31,812 nt of DNA, from the NCBI GenBank assembly GCA_002104905.1, contig MCFE01000837.1, positions 1 through 31,812 on the forward strand, read 5' to 3'. The DNA comes from Basidiobolus meristosporus CBS 931.73. Lineage: Eukaryota; Basidiobolomycota; Basidiobolomycetes; Basidiobolales; Basidiobolaceae. A program made the position numbers and the translations under genes. The notes beneath the pieces are model-generated. The model was not told the origin of the DNA. It did not search any database and saw only the letters and a program-made list of their open reading frames with translations. Below, piece after piece: positions 10,104 through 23,109 of this stretch. Positions within the stretch are counted from its first letter, which is position 1. The number at the start of each line of letters is the position of its first letter.

Positions 10104-11501
10104 TTATTTGTGCTCAACGGAGACAACCTTGCCAAGCATGACAGCGGTGTTACCATCGAGGAAAGCAATACGAGAAAGACCCTCGCAGTTCTTGAAGCTG
10201 TCGACGATAAGGGGTTGGATGGGCTCGAAGACAACCTCGGCGGCCTCGGAAGCCTTGAGGGAGTGGGGGGACTCGAGCTTCTTACGGCCAGTCTCCTTAC
10301 CGATCTTCCACTTGAGCTCGGTGATCTTGCAGGCAGCGCGACCGCAACGGACGAAACCAATGGGGGAGTATCCGGGCTTGACTTCTCCTGGGATATCGAG
10401 GGTTTGGATTTGGGCAGTGAAGTTCTTGACGGGGCGGAGAGTGTTGTCGCTCTTGTAGACCATGACATCACCGGCACGGGGCATGTTACCCTTGTCAAGA
10501 CCCTTGATGTTCATACCGACGTTGTCACCGGTTTGGGCGAACTCGACACGCTTGTGGTGCATTTCGACGGTGAACACCTTACCGGTACAGGGGTTACCGG
10601 CGGTGTGGGTGGGAAGGAAGACAACTTCAGTGTTGGGGGTGACGGTACCTTGCTCGACACGTCCGGCAACGACATCTCCGACACCCTTGATCTTGTAGAT
10701 ACCGGAAACGGGGAGACGCATGGCGGCGTCAGCGTTACGGGAAGGAAGGACAACCATGTCGTTCAAGGCGGTGAGGAGGGTCTCGACGTGGATCTTGTCA
10801 CCGTTTTGGTTGATGACATCTTGTCCCTTCCACCAGGTCATCTTCTCGGACTTCTTCAACAAGTTGTCGCCTTGCCATCCGGAAATGGGGAGGATAGGAA
10901 CGGATTGCTCAACGAACTCCTTCTTCCATCCGACCTTGATAAGCATGTTGCGCATCTCATCACGGATTTCGTTGTAACGGTCCTCCTTGTAACCGGCGGT
11001 ATCGGAATCCATCTTGTTGACACCAATGATGAGTTGCTTGACACCGAGAAGGTTGAGGAGACGAGCGTGCTGGCGGGTTTGGCCTTGGATATCTCCGGCC
11101 TTGTGGTCACCCTTTTGGATGGCGGTGGTGAAGTTACCATCGGCGGGGACCATGAGGAGGGCGACATCAGCTTGAGCGGCTCCGGAAATCATGTTCTTGA
11201 TGAAATCTCTGTGTCCGGGAGCATCAATGATGGTGTAATGCCACTTCTCGGTGAAGAACTCCTTGGTGGTGCAGGAGATGGTCACACCACGTTCACGTTC
11301 GTCCTTTTGGCGATCCATGTAGAAAGCGAAGGCGAAGGAAGACTTACCGAGACGCTCGGCTTCTTGCTTCAACTTGTCCATTTCACGCTCGGGGATACCA
11401 CCGAGCTCGAAAAGAAGACGACCGGTAGTGGTAGACTTACCGGAATCGACGTGACCGCAAATAACGATGGAAAGATGGTTCTTGTTGTCAGTGGCAGACA
11501 T
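10104..11501 (-). CDS. EFL: EFL, elongation factor-like GTPase (copy 1)
   Basis: This translation GTPase is thought to do the job of EF-1alpha, bringing aminoacyl-tRNA to the ribosome as EFL-GTP. It is 465 residues and intronless. G1 is GHVDSGKSTTTGRL, G3 is DAPGHRDFIKNM, and G4 is GVNKMDSD. It is not canonical EF-1alpha: the N-terminus is MSATDNKNHLSIVICGH, helix A reads LLFELGGIPEREMDKLKQEA, and the effector region is TISCTTKEFFTEKWHY. The segment KGDHKAGDIQGQTRQHARLLNLLG is the EFL hallmark (shown here as KGDHKAGDIQ and GQTRQHARLL). The predicted protein is identical to copy 2 at 21712-23109 as far as I can compare by eye. A GATAAATA box is at 11564-11571 (minus strand), and AATAAA is at 10069-10074. 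Confidence 0.95.
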   Translation of the reverse strand: MSATDNKNHLSIVICGHVDSGKSTTTGRLLFELGGIPEREMDKLKQEAERLGKSSFAFAFYMDRQKDERERGVTISCTTKEFFTEKWHYTIIDAPGHRDFIKNMISGAAQADVALLMVPADGNFTTAIQKGDHKAGDIQGQTRQHARLLNLLGVKQLIIGVNKMDSDTAGYKEDRYNEIRDEMRNMLIKVGWKKEFVEQSVPILPISGWQGDNLLKKSEKMTWWKGQDVINQNGDKIHVETLLTALNDMVVLPSRNADAAMRLPVSGIYKIKGVGDVVAGRVEQGTVTPNTEVVFLPTHTAGNPCTGKVFTVEMHHKRVEFAQTGDNVGMNIKGLDKGNMPRAGDVMVYKSDNTLRPVKNFTAQIQTLDIPGEVKPGYSPIGFVRCGRAACKITELKWKIGKETGRKKLESPHSLKASEAAEVVFEPIQPLIVDSFKNCEGLSRIAFLDGNTAVMLGKVVSVEHK

Positions 11502-11985
11502 GACGAAGTGGACTTAGATAATGCTTGTCGATGTGACAAAGGATAGGAATATCCGATGACCAGTATTTATCCAACACTAAGCGAGGAAAAAAAAGCAAGA
11601 AAACTTGAACCAGGGTAATCTCCCCTGATATTGGTCCTGATGGAGTTTGTGAATGTTGACCTAGCATCCTGGAAATTACCCAACTTCTGTGGAAATTCAA
11701 AATTTTCAGCCAACCAGCGTTACAGAAGCCCTCACTGTTTGAATTGACCCCTATTTAATTTCGACCCACCGCAGACACTAATCACCGATTTACACATCTC
11801 CAGAGATTTCCTCAATACGGAATACACTTGGTTATCACTGATAAGCACCATAAGCTGATTTTAGATGATCTTTATTTGTGAATGATCATTGATTTCATCG
11901 AATAATGCAAAGACATGCTCTTTCATAATACAACGAACATTAAAAATCAATATCCTTGCGAGACAGAAGACGAAGTGACGTGCAA
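11502..11985. promoter_or_regulatory. EFL copy 1 promoter and RPS3 3' flank
   Basis: Both neighbours are on the minus strand, so this region is the EFL copy 1 promoter followed by the RPS3 3' UTR. A TATA-like GATAAATAC (minus) is at 11563-11571, about 65 bp before the ATG. An AATAAA signal for RPS3 (minus) is at 11871-11876. Nothing else is visible. Confidence 0.5.
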
Positions 11986-12948
11986 TTAGGCCTCAATGGA
12001 TTCTTCAGCGGGAGCGGCAGACTCCTCAGCAGCAGCGGGAGCAGCTGGCTTCTGGAAATCCTCAGAGATGGGCTCAGTGACAACGGCCTCTTCCTTGGGT
12101 TCCATGACAGTGATCATATCAGGAAGAGGGTTCTTGGGTCCAATCTTGCCTGAAGGATCCCAATCCAACATAATCTTAACCTTGATACCAAGAACACCTT
12201 GGCGAAGGAGAACGTGACGAACAGCGGTATCAATGTAATCACGAACTGGTTGACCAGAGTGAATCATGAATCCGTCAGCGAACTTCATGGCCTTGGCACG
12301 GGCAGCACGGAGTTTGCCGGAGATGACAACCTCAGCACCCTTGGCTCCAGACTCCATGGCGAAACGGAGGACAGAGTGAGCGGCACGACGGACAGCAAGA
12401 CCGGCGAGCAACTTGTGGCGAACAGCCTCGCATTGAGCGACGGCGCAGAGACCACGGTTGGCAACACGTTCGGCATAGAGCTCAACAGTGTTCTCGGGGA
12501 AGTTGAAGCGCTTTTGAACAACGGAAGTCAACTCACGGATACGACGACCCTTCTCACCAAGAACATCCTGGGTACGAGTGGCACGGATGATGATTTCAGT
12601 GCGAGCGGGGGTGACACGCACTTCAACACCAGAGTAACCCTCTTCGGCAAGTTCACGAGTGAAGAACTCATTAAGTTCGGCGTAGAAAACGCCATCAGCG
12701 ACGAACTGCAATCATCAAAGCTATTTAGTAAGAGTCATGGGAGGTTGGGACGTGGGTGTGTTGTCGGTGGGTTAAGTCAGAGATAGTCACAAGTACGTGC
12801 ATTATGCCACATTCCCGAAGGCAGGCATTCAAACAAGAGGTGTCAGAAATGATTTGGTATCATCATTTAACCCACCACATGCATCCATTGAAATAAACAC
12901 TAGCCATCCATACAATACCTTTCTCTTCTTGGAGATCTGAGCAGCCAT
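11986..12948 (-). CDS. RPS3: 40S ribosomal protein S3 (uS3)
   Basis: This is a small-subunit protein with a KH domain near the mRNA entry channel. Two exons: 12919-12948 encodes [10 protein letters not shown] and 11986-12705 the rest, starting [15 protein letters not shown]. They give 249 residues. The KH-type motif [13 protein letters not shown], the block [17 protein letters not shown], and [22 protein letters not shown] are typical. The C-terminus is an Ala/Glu-rich acidic tail ([16 protein letters not shown]), the variable part of the family. The phase-0 intron of 213 nt is three to four times longer than most others in the window and contains a box C/D snoRNA. The ATG at 12948 is fixed by homology of the first ten residues. 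It is divergent from the PP2A scaffold gene. Confidence 0.97.
12766..12876 (-). ncRNA. Box C/D snoRNA inside the RPS3 intron
   Basis: Read on the minus strand, a 10-base stem GGTGGGTTAA (12867-12876) pairs perfectly with TTAACCCACC (12766-12775). Directly inside the stem is box C ATGATGA (12860-12866, consensus RUGAUGA), and one base inside the other arm is box D CTGA (12777-12780). A D' box CTGA lies at 12843-12846. Candidate guide segments are the bases just before D' (ACCAAATCATTT) and before D (TTGTGACTATCT). The length is about 111 nt. Intron-hosted C/D snoRNAs in ribosomal-protein genes are common, and vertebrate RPS3 hosts U15, so a U15-like RNA is a possibility. I could not establish the rRNA target. 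Confidence 0.8.
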
Positions 12949-13399
12949 GTTCGATGTAAAGAAGGATTGTCCGAATCGAGCTTTTTTCGCAATTATACTC
13001 GACCGGTGCCGGGTGCCAAAATACCACCAGTCAAGTTGGCTTATTTCCATAATCATCACATTGTAGGGGGTCGGCAGAGGCTTGATTGGCCTGTGCCGTA
13101 GGCCCGCATCACGTGCCAGATCTGAGATTGGTTTTCCTTGACTTAAGCAACATTGAATTGGCATAGTTAATTCCCATTTTAACCAAACCGCACAACAATA
13201 TGCTGATTTTCTGGCATGGACAATCGAGTTTTCTTACGTAGTTTCGCAATTATTGATCATTTCCAAAAATGTCCACACAAATTGGGCTTACGTTACGAAG
13301 CCGCAACGGTGGTACTTTCATTTTTTCCTGTTCGAACGAACTTGAAAGGCTACTCGGTTGACACAAACCAAACCACTTCATACATAAGCTTTCGTTCAA
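12949..13399. promoter_or_regulatory. Divergent promoter region RPS3 / PP2A scaffold
   Basis: This 451-bp region separates two divergently transcribed genes and must hold both promoters. I see no TATAAATA box on either side, which fits housekeeping TATA-less promoters. The sequence tcacgtgcc at 13111-13119 contains a CACGTG core. The short frame starting at 13216 has no coding character. Confidence 0.4.
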
Positions 13400-15908
13400 A
13401 TGAATATGGAAGAAGGTGATGAGCTTTACCCTATTGCCGTGTTGATTGACGAGTTAAAACACGAGGATGTCACTCTACGTCTGAACGCAGTGAGACGCCT
13501 TTCTACAATTGCCCTTGCTCTTGGCCCTGAAAGAACACGAGATGAGCTGCTCCCCTTCCTTGATGGTAAGTGTTTCTATTGTTGCTGCGAGAATACGATC
13601 GTATATCCCTGTTCCATCCGACCTCTACATTCCAGCCCCACAAATACATCTCTTTGGTTTGAGTTTGACATTGTTTAACCTATACCTTGGATGTTTCACA
13701 GAGTCGATGGACGATGAGGACGAGGTGCTCCTGGTAATATCCGAGGAGCTGGGTAACTTTGTCGACTATGTTGGAGGACCCTCCTACGCACATCTTATAT
13801 TGAAGCCTTTGGAGAATTTGGCTGCTGTCGAGGAGACTGTTGTAAGAGAGAAGGTACCCCTTTCATTGTTGGCTTTCCATTCGAAACAAGTTTTACTGAG
13901 CCTTTCCTTACCCCAGGCTGTCGAGTCTCTTTCTAAAATCTGCGAATGCTTGAGTCGCGAGCAACTTGATCAGTATTACATCCCCCTTCTCAAAAGGCTT
14001 ACTGGCGGTGATTGGTTTACTAGTAGAACCAGTGCAGCTGGAATTTATTCTGCAGGCTATACTTTGGCCTCCCCCAGCACCCAAGAGGACTTGAGAAAGT
14101 AAGATTCTAAAGTTGGCGGCGGCTTTGATGTTGTTGCACTGATGACCTGACCCTCATATATTTAGGCTGTTTGCACAGCTTTGCAACGATGACACCCCCA
14201 TGGTTCGTAGGGCGGCAGCTACAAACCTAACTGTATGTATGAACCCTTAACTTCCACCCAGCCGACATGTATTCATCATCTGTCCCGTAGAAATTAACCA
14301 CCAAACTGTCGAAAGAGCATGTGGTTTCTGACGTTATCCCGCTGTTCACCACACTTGCACAAGACGAACAGGTAATATTGGCAGTTGTCAGAGTGACGCC
14401 ACCACAGCCTTCCTCACTCATCTCGACCATCCTTTCAGGACTCTGTTCGTCTGTTGACTGTTGAGAACCTGGTGACAATTGCCGAAGCTTTGACCAATGA
14501 AGAGTCTCACCAATACCTTATGGAATACTTGAAGGCCCTGTCCTGTGACAAGTCGTGGAGGGTTAGATACATGGTTGCCGAGAACTTCGTTAAGGTAGAG
14601 ACACAGTATGCAGTCTGATTTGCAGAGCTGTTGCTAATCTCCACCCTAGATCAGCAATGCCATAGGCCCGCAGGCCATCCAAGATGAGCTCATCAACCTT
14701 TTCGTGAATATGATCGGGGATAACGAGGCCGAGGTTCGTAGTGCGGCAGCAACCCAAGTTCCCGGTATTGACATCTCTTCAACGATCCTATTCTACTCGA
14801 TGCGTTCTTATCTCTATTGTTTCTAAACAGGGTTTGGCCAACTTATCGGTCACGACGGAATTCTCCAGCATATCTTGCCTCACCTTAAGGATCTCATCAA
14901 TGATACTTCCCAACATGTGCGTGCCTCTTTGGGTTCCAACATCAGTGGACTTGCCCCGATTTTGGGCAAAGAGGAGTACGTGGTTTTTACAATTATCTCG
15001 CAGTTTTTCGAAATATTCATTGGAATGCCACTAGCACCATTGAGCACCTCCTGCCCCTTTTCTTGAGACTTCTCAAGGATGAATTCCCCGATGTTAGATT
15101 GAACATCATCTCCAAGCTTGAAGGAGTCAATCAAGGTAGGCTTATATCAGCACTCAGCAGTAGCCAAAAGATTGTAACCAAATTGAAATGGAAGTTATTG
15201 GAATTGAGCTGCTCTCTCAATCACTACTACCTGCCATAGTCGAGCTAGCGGAGGACAAGCAGTGGAGAGTTAGATTGGCCATTATCGAATACATCCCTCT
15301 TCTTGCCAGCCAATTGGGCGACAGTTTCTTTGACGAAAAACTTGGAAACCTTTGCATGTCCTGGTTGGGCGACTCCGTGTTTTCCATCCGTGAAGCTGCT
15401 ACGATCAATTTGCGCAAGTTGACGGAGGTGTTTGGCGTTGAGTGGGCCAAGCAAACCATTATTCCAAAGGTTCTCGCAATGGGCTCACACCCCAACTATT
15501 TGTATCGTATGACAACCATCTTCTCCATCACAGTAAGTGGCGCTTTGAGTGTTGTTGTGGGTTCTCTATTCGCTAAATGGAAGCACGGTTTAGACTATCG
15601 CCAGTGCAGTATCGCCAGAGGTTATCAAGGAGCTACTCTTGCCCACCGTCTTGAAGTTAGTTAGCGACCCCATTCCTAACATTAGATTCAACGTCGCCAA
15701 ATCACTAGAAACCCTAAGTTCGATTCTGAAAGCAAATCCGGCAACAGCGCCCGTGGTCGACAGCGACATTCGTCCTGCATTGCTCAAACTTTCGGAAGAC
15801 ACCGACAAAGACGTGAAATACTTCACTCAGCGCGCACTAGCCAATGGTAGGTGATTAATAGGTCATCGATTGGGCCCAGCCATTGCTAATCTCACAACAG
15901 TAGCTTGA
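13400..15908 (+). CDS. PP2A regulatory scaffold subunit A (PR65/Tpd3), HEAT-repeat protein
   Basis: This is the scaffold that bridges the catalytic C subunit and a variable B subunit of protein phosphatase 2A. Exons read as 13400-13565, 13702-13853, 13917-14098, 14166-14232, 14291-14371, 14439-14594, 14650-14764, 14831-14975, 15035-15135, 15195-15548, 15610-15846 and a last tiny exon 15901-15908. The protein is near 580 residues, the family's usual size. HEAT repeats are obvious throughout ([112 protein letters not shown]). The junction near 15549/15610 was chosen because it gives the expected spacing between YRMTTIF and LLLPTVLKL; the stronger-looking donor GTAAGT at 15533 does not. If the last intron is not used, the stop is at 15852-15854. 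Confidence 0.93.
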
Positions 15909-18364
<2,456 letters not shown>

Positions 18365-19202
18365 GTGTAAATAGAAAAGGCGGATGCAATCACATCAACT
18401 TAATTTGATAAATAAACCTAATTAAAAGTAACCTCCAGTCATGTGTAGTTCAATTCATCAACGGGCGGCATAATCAGCGTCTATCGCATCATTAGAGGAT
18501 TGAAAATTCATTGAAGTTCCGTCCAGTTGGGGATATTTTCTGAAGGGATCGGGGGAATCGATGGGCATTGTCATGTACGTAATAAGAAAGGTCTATCGAC
18601 TTCGTCACGAACCTGATACGGTCGGCACCCAATCAGAAGTAGCGGCGGCCTTTTGCTTGATGAACAACAAATCCTTCCCCAGCCAAGCTGGCAAAGTTTA
18701 ATCCAACAAGCGGTTGTTGACAGCCCGAGTGATGTCACAGTCGAAGATCGCTCTTTGACGGAAATGGGGAAATCCGAGAAATCAACAATACCGGCTGGCC
18801 TTGCTGTCTGGATCCCAAGAGCCATGGAAAATAGAACGCGGACGAAAGAGAGCGCTCTCGATCCTTCCAGTCCTCATATGCATTTGGGACCAAGGCGGAT
18901 CGAAATTGGAAATCCGGTAATTTACCAATCGATGTATTCGGAACCCGAATTCTACGAACCGATCTGGCCAGATAATGCAAACATTCCCATATCCTTGATT
19001 GATTGTAGTGGGGGCACTCATTGGTAAATGCTGCTGTTCCTCGCAATACTGGGATTTCGGAGTGGGTCGAGATGGTTGGCTAGGACCAGATTCCAGTTGC
19101 GTAATCGCAGTGCATCGATGGACCATCTAGTATAAAATAGTGATGACGCCCCTCCTCGAAAGTCAGAATCGTTCTCATCGATTGATTTCTAACAGTTTCA
19201 AA
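18365..19202. promoter_or_regulatory. Intergenic region with enolase promoter
   Basis: This holds the GAPDH 3' end (AATAAA at 18411-18416) and the enolase promoter, with TATAAAATA at 19131-19139, 64 bp before the enolase ATG. The open frame at 18653-19027 lacks an ATG start and family resemblance, so I treat it as noncoding. Confidence 0.5.
19131..19139 (+). promoter_or_regulatory. TATA box of enolase
   Basis: TATAAAATA lies 64 bp upstream of the enolase ATG at 19203, the same distance class as the other metabolic genes of this window. Confidence 0.65.
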
Positions 19203-20513
19203 ATGGCCATCACTAAGATTCACGCTCGTCAAATCTTCGACTCCCGTGGTAACCCCACCGTCGAAGTTGAACTTACCACCGAAAAGGGTACTTTCCGTGC
19301 TGCTGTTCCTTCCGGTGCCTCCACTGGTATCCACGAGGCTTTGGAACTCCGTGATGAAGACAAGGCCAACTACCTTGGCAAGTCCGTCTTCAAGGCTGTT
19401 GACAACGTTAAGAACGTCATCGCCCCTGCCCTCATCAAGGCCAACATTGATGTCACCAACCAAGAGGCCATTGATGAGTTCATGCTCCAATTGGACGGTA
19501 CTCCCAACAAGAGCAAGCTCGGTGCCAACGCCATCCTCGGTGTTTCCCTTGCCGCTGCCTACGCCGGTGCTGCCCACAAGGGTATGCCCCTCTACCAACA
19601 CATTGCTGAGCTCTCCGGCTCCAAGCAACCCTTCGTCCTTCCCGTTCCTTCCTTCAACGTCTTGAACGGTGGATCCCACGCTGGTAACAAGCTTGCCATG
19701 CAAGAATTCATGATCCTCCCCACCGGAGCCAAGTCCTTCACCGAGGCCATGAAGATGGGTTCTGAGGTCTACCACGCCCTCAAGTCCGTCATCAAGTCCA
19801 AGTACGGACAAGATGCCACCAACGTTGGTGATGAGGGTGGTTTCGCCCCCAACATTCAAGACAACAAGGAAGGTCTTGAGCTCTTGAAGACCGCCATCGC
19901 CAAGGCCGGATACACCGGTAAGGTCAAGATCGGTATGGATGTCGCTGCCTCCGAATTCTACAAGGATGGCAAGTACGATTTGGACTTCAAGAACCCCGAC
20001 TCTGACAAGAGCAAGTGGCTCTCCGGTGAGGAGTTGGCCAAGCTCTACAGAGAGTTCGCCGAGGAGTACGGAATCGTCTCCATCGAAGATCCCTTCGACC
20101 AAGATGACTGGGAAGCCTGGACCCATCTTACCGAGCAAGTTGGTACCAACTGCCAAATCGTTGGTGATGACTTGACTGTCACCAACCCCGTCCGTATCCA
20201 AACCGCCATCGAGAAGAAGGCTTGCAACGGTCTCCTCTTGAAGGTCAACCAAATCGGTACCGTCACTGAGTCCATCCGTGCCGCCAACCTTTCCCGCGCT
20301 GACGGTTGGGGTTGCATGGTCTCCCACCGTTCCGGTGAGACCGAAGATACCTTCATTGCTGACCTCGTTGTCGGTCTCCGTACTGGCCAAATCAAGACTG
20401 GTGCTCCTTGCCGTTCCGAGCGTCTTGCCAAGTACAACCAAATCCTCCGTATTGAAGAGGAGCTTGGTGACAAGGCTGTCTACGCTGGTGAGAACTTCCG
20501 TCACCCTCTCTAA
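19203..20513 (+). CDS. Enolase (2-phosphoglycerate dehydratase)
   Basis: This converts 2-phosphoglycerate to phosphoenolpyruvate in glycolysis. It is 436 residues and intronless. The start is the ATG of [19 protein letters not shown]; the frame is open 21 codons further upstream, but that part runs through the promoter and is not conserved. Catalytic features are the [10 protein letters not shown] loop, [15 protein letters not shown], the acid in [10 protein letters not shown], and the Mg ligands in [19 protein letters not shown] and GDDLTVTN. The catalytic lysine is in LLKVNQIGT, and SHRSGETED carries the conserved His. The C-terminus is [10 protein letters not shown]. Codon bias is strong. 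AATAAA is at 20594-20599. Confidence 0.98.
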   Translation: MAITKIHARQIFDSRGNPTVEVELTTEKGTFRAAVPSGASTGIHEALELRDEDKANYLGKSVFKAVDNVKNVIAPALIKANIDVTNQEAIDEFMLQLDGTPNKSKLGANAILGVSLAAAYAGAAHKGMPLYQHIAELSGSKQPFVLPVPSFNVLNGGSHAGNKLAMQEFMILPTGAKSFTEAMKMGSEVYHALKSVIKSKYGQDATNVGDEGGFAPNIQDNKEGLELLKTAIAKAGYTGKVKIGMDVAASEFYKDGKYDLDFKNPDSDKSKWLSGEELAKLYREFAEEYGIVSIEDPFDQDDWEAWTHLTEQVGTNCQIVGDDLTVTNPVRIQTAIEKKACNGLLLKVNQIGTVTESIRAANLSRADGWGCMVSHRSGETEDTFIADLVVGLRTGQIKTGAPCRSERLAKYNQILRIEEELGDKAVYAGENFRHPL

Positions 20514-21711
20514 ATTTCTTAGAATAGAATAATCTAAGCAACGCGCTTACTGTAAAAAACTAAAATCCAATCTGGGATAATAGAGAATTTTTCAATAAAC
20601 AATCTTTTCTCGGAAATTATGGGCATTTTCACCTCAATATGGTTAAGATTCCCTGTGATACATGACACTCTTAATATAGAAATACTGCACATTGATGGAT
20701 TTCCCAGTTACCATTACATTGTTGACCTTGGCAATTTAAATCCGTCTGATTGATCAAGGAATTGGCCCATGCCTACAGATGCAGGATGATTCACTTATTG
20801 CGCGCACACTTGGGAGGTACCATTCACAAAAAGTGCTCGTGTAATGCGTTATTACAGAATACACTGATACAAAATACTCCACAAGCACCAACAATGGATC
20901 ATTTGCACCACACCATTCCAGCGCTTTTAGGAGGTATAATAGCGATGATAGACCCCGGACACTTGCCATTAGCGCTGAGTAGCTGGCTCCTTAAACGCAG
21001 CTTGTAAAGTAGGGCTGGTGAAAGGTTGTGAAGACAGTTGTGAGAGCTGGTAAGCATTGTCCATATCGGTAAATGCGGCTCAGTCTCGTGTTTTATTAGT
21101 ATATGACTGAAGTTATTAGTAACTAAAGATATGTTGCTAGTCGAGAAATCGAGGAGTCGCTATTGGCGTTTGATTGATTGAGCGACAGAGTACCGTTTGA
21201 GTGGGCGTAGCTGCGGCAAGACTAGTGATGACAGATGTGTCGGGCGAGCTGAAACGTAGCTGGATGTGTAATCTCATCGGAATCTATGCTGCACAATCGC
21301 CGTTAGCACTAAGTAGTTGGCACCCCAAATGCCGAGGTTTCAAAGGTTTGCGGGCACTATGGTCGCTCGCATAGGTTATCGGTAAATGTACCTCTGTCTC
21401 GTGCAGTGGTAGTAGTATACCACTGAAGTTACTAGTGCATTACTAATCGATGAGGACATTCGGGTGGTGATATACGCAGTTCGCCAAACAAGCACAAACC
21501 GAAGTCATCGTTAACACTGGTATGTTTGACAATACTTTCCGTATTTTATCATATCCATGCGTAGGGAAACCTGTAGACTAAAGAACAAGACAGCGTCAAT
21601 TCACAGAAGCCATGCCGAAAGCTTAATTTGAAATAAGATATATATAGCTACATTGCAACGACTTTATTAAATATTATCAAACATCGTTAAAGTAATTATA
21701 CCATAGTGCAT
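20514..21711. other. Intergenic region with a diverged internal duplication
   Basis: These 1.2 kb between the convergent enolase and EFL copy 2 genes hold both 3' flanks (AATAAA of EFL copy 2 at 21663-21668, minus strand) and no credible gene. Two blocks resemble each other: about 20963-21140 and about 21295-21445. Shared pieces are cca/cgttagc-ct-agtag-tggc, tatcggtaaatg and tctgtctcgtg followed by tatatgactgaagttattag versus tataccactgaagttactag. The spacing is about 320-330 bp, so this looks like an old tandem duplication. Confidence 0.5.
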
Positions 21712-23109
21712 TTATTTGTGCTCAACGGAGACAACCTTGCCAAGCATGACAGCGGTGTTACCATCGAGGAAAGCAATACGAGAAAGACCTTCGCAGTTCT
21801 TGAAGCTGTCGACGATAAGGGGTTGGATGGGCTCGAAGACAACCTCGGCGGCCTCGGAAGCCTTGAGGGAGTGGGGGGACTCGAGCTTCTTACGGCCAGT
21901 CTCCTTACCGATCTTCCACTTGAGCTCGGTGATCTTGCAGGCAGCGCGACCGCAACGGACGAAACCAATGGGGGAGTATCCGGGCTTGACTTCTCCTGGG
22001 ATATCGAGGGTTTGGATTTGGGCAGTGAAGTTCTTGACGGGGCGGAGAGTGTTGTCGCTCTTGTAGACCATGACATCACCAGCACGGGGCATGTTACCCT
22101 TGTCAAGACCCTTGATGTTCATACCGACGTTGTCACCGGTTTGGGCGAACTCGACACGCTTGTGGTGCATTTCGACGGTGAACACCTTACCGGTACAGGG
22201 GTTACCGGCGGTGTGGGTGGGAAGGAAGACAACTTCAGTGTTGGGGGTGACGGTACCTTGCTCGACACGTCCGGCAACGACATCTCCGACACCCTTGATC
22301 TTGTAGATACCGGAAACGGGAAGACGCATGGCGGCATCAGCGTTACGGGAAGGAAGGACAACCATGTCGTTCAAGGCGGTGAGGAGGGTCTCGACGTGGA
22401 TCTTGTCACCGTTTTGGTTGATGACATCTTGTCCCTTCCACCAGGTCATCTTCTCGGACTTCTTCAACAAGTTGTCGCCTTGCCATCCGGAAATGGGGAG
22501 GATAGGAACGGATTGCTCAACGAACTCCTTCTTCCATCCGACCTTGATAAGCATGTTGCGCATCTCATCGCGGATTTCGTTGTAACGGTCCTCCTTGTAA
22601 CCGGCGGTATCGGAATCCATCTTGTTGACACCAATGATGAGTTGCTTGACACCGAGAAGGTTGAGGAGACGAGCGTGCTGGCGGGTTTGGCCTTGGATAT
22701 CTCCGGCCTTGTGGTCACCCTTTTGGATGGCGGTGGTGAAGTTACCATCGGCGGGGACCATGAGGAGGGCGACATCAGCTTGAGCGGCTCCGGAAATCAT
22801 GTTCTTGATGAAATCTCTGTGTCCGGGAGCATCAATGATGGTGTAATGCCACTTCTCGGTGAAGAACTCCTTGGTGGTGCAGGAGATGGTCACACCACGT
22901 TCACGTTCGTCCTTTTGACGATCCATGTAGAAAGCGAAGGCGAAGGAAGACTTACCGAGACGCTCGGCTTCTTGCTTCAACTTGTCCATTTCACGCTCGG
23001 GGATACCACCGAGCTCGAAAAGAAGACGACCGGTAGTGGTAGACTTACCGGAATCGACGTGACCGCAAATAACGATGGAAAGATGGTTCTTGTTGTCAGT
23101 GGCAGACAT
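21712..23109 (-). CDS. EFL: EFL, elongation factor-like GTPase (copy 2)
   Basis: This is a second EFL gene, 465 residues, intronless and on the same strand as copy 1, 10.2 kb away. I see only about six base differences from copy 1 over 1398 nt, all synonymous, so the proteins are identical as far as I can tell. The ATG at 23109 is chosen by alignment with copy 1; the frame is open three codons further (MFI) without support. G motifs and EFL hallmarks are as in copy 1. The flanks are unrelated: here an AATAAATAC box lies at about 23167-23175 (minus strand) and a different 3' UTR follows. Sequence identity stops within a few bases of both ends of the coding region. Confidence 0.95.
   Translation of the reverse strand: MSATDNKNHLSIVICGHVDSGKSTTTGRLLFELGGIPEREMDKLKQEAERLGKSSFAFAFYMDRQKDERERGVTISCTTKEFFTEKWHYTIIDAPGHRDFIKNMISGAAQADVALLMVPADGNFTTAIQKGDHKAGDIQGQTRQHARLLNLLGVKQLIIGVNKMDSDTAGYKEDRYNEIRDEMRNMLIKVGWKKEFVEQSVPILPISGWQGDNLLKKSEKMTWWKGQDVINQNGDKIHVETLLTALNDMVVLPSRNADAAMRLPVSGIYKIKGVGDVVAGRVEQGTVTPNTEVVFLPTHTAGNPCTGKVFTVEMHHKRVEFAQTGDNVGMNIKGLDKGNMPRAGDVMVYKSDNTLRPVKNFTAQIQTLDIPGEVKPGYSPIGFVRCGRAACKITELKWKIGKETGRKKLESPHSLKASEAAEVVFEPIQPLIVDSFKNCEGLSRIAFLDGNTAVMLGKVVSVEHK

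Noticed and set aside
10110-11546. A 478-codon open frame antisense to EFL copy 1, with its twin at 21706-23124
   Set aside because: It mirrors the strongly biased codons of EFL. The protein is a repetitive Gly/Asp/Leu/Val string without domain character, and it appears at both copies only because the coding regions are identical.
15533-15620. The strong donor GTAAGT at 15533 as the PP2A scaffold exon end
   Set aside because: With it, the only in-frame acceptor removes several residues of a HEAT repeat whose length is constant in the family; the donor at 15549 gives the expected spacing.
18653-19027. A 124-codon frame upstream of enolase
   Set aside because: It begins without an ATG, has no recognisable domain, and overlaps the enolase promoter region.
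19080-20504. A 474-codon antisense frame over enolase, and another over GAPDH (17345-18220)
   Set aside because: Same cause: scarcity of rare codons on the sense strand removes stops on the other strand. Composition is low-complexity and there is no promoter or family match.
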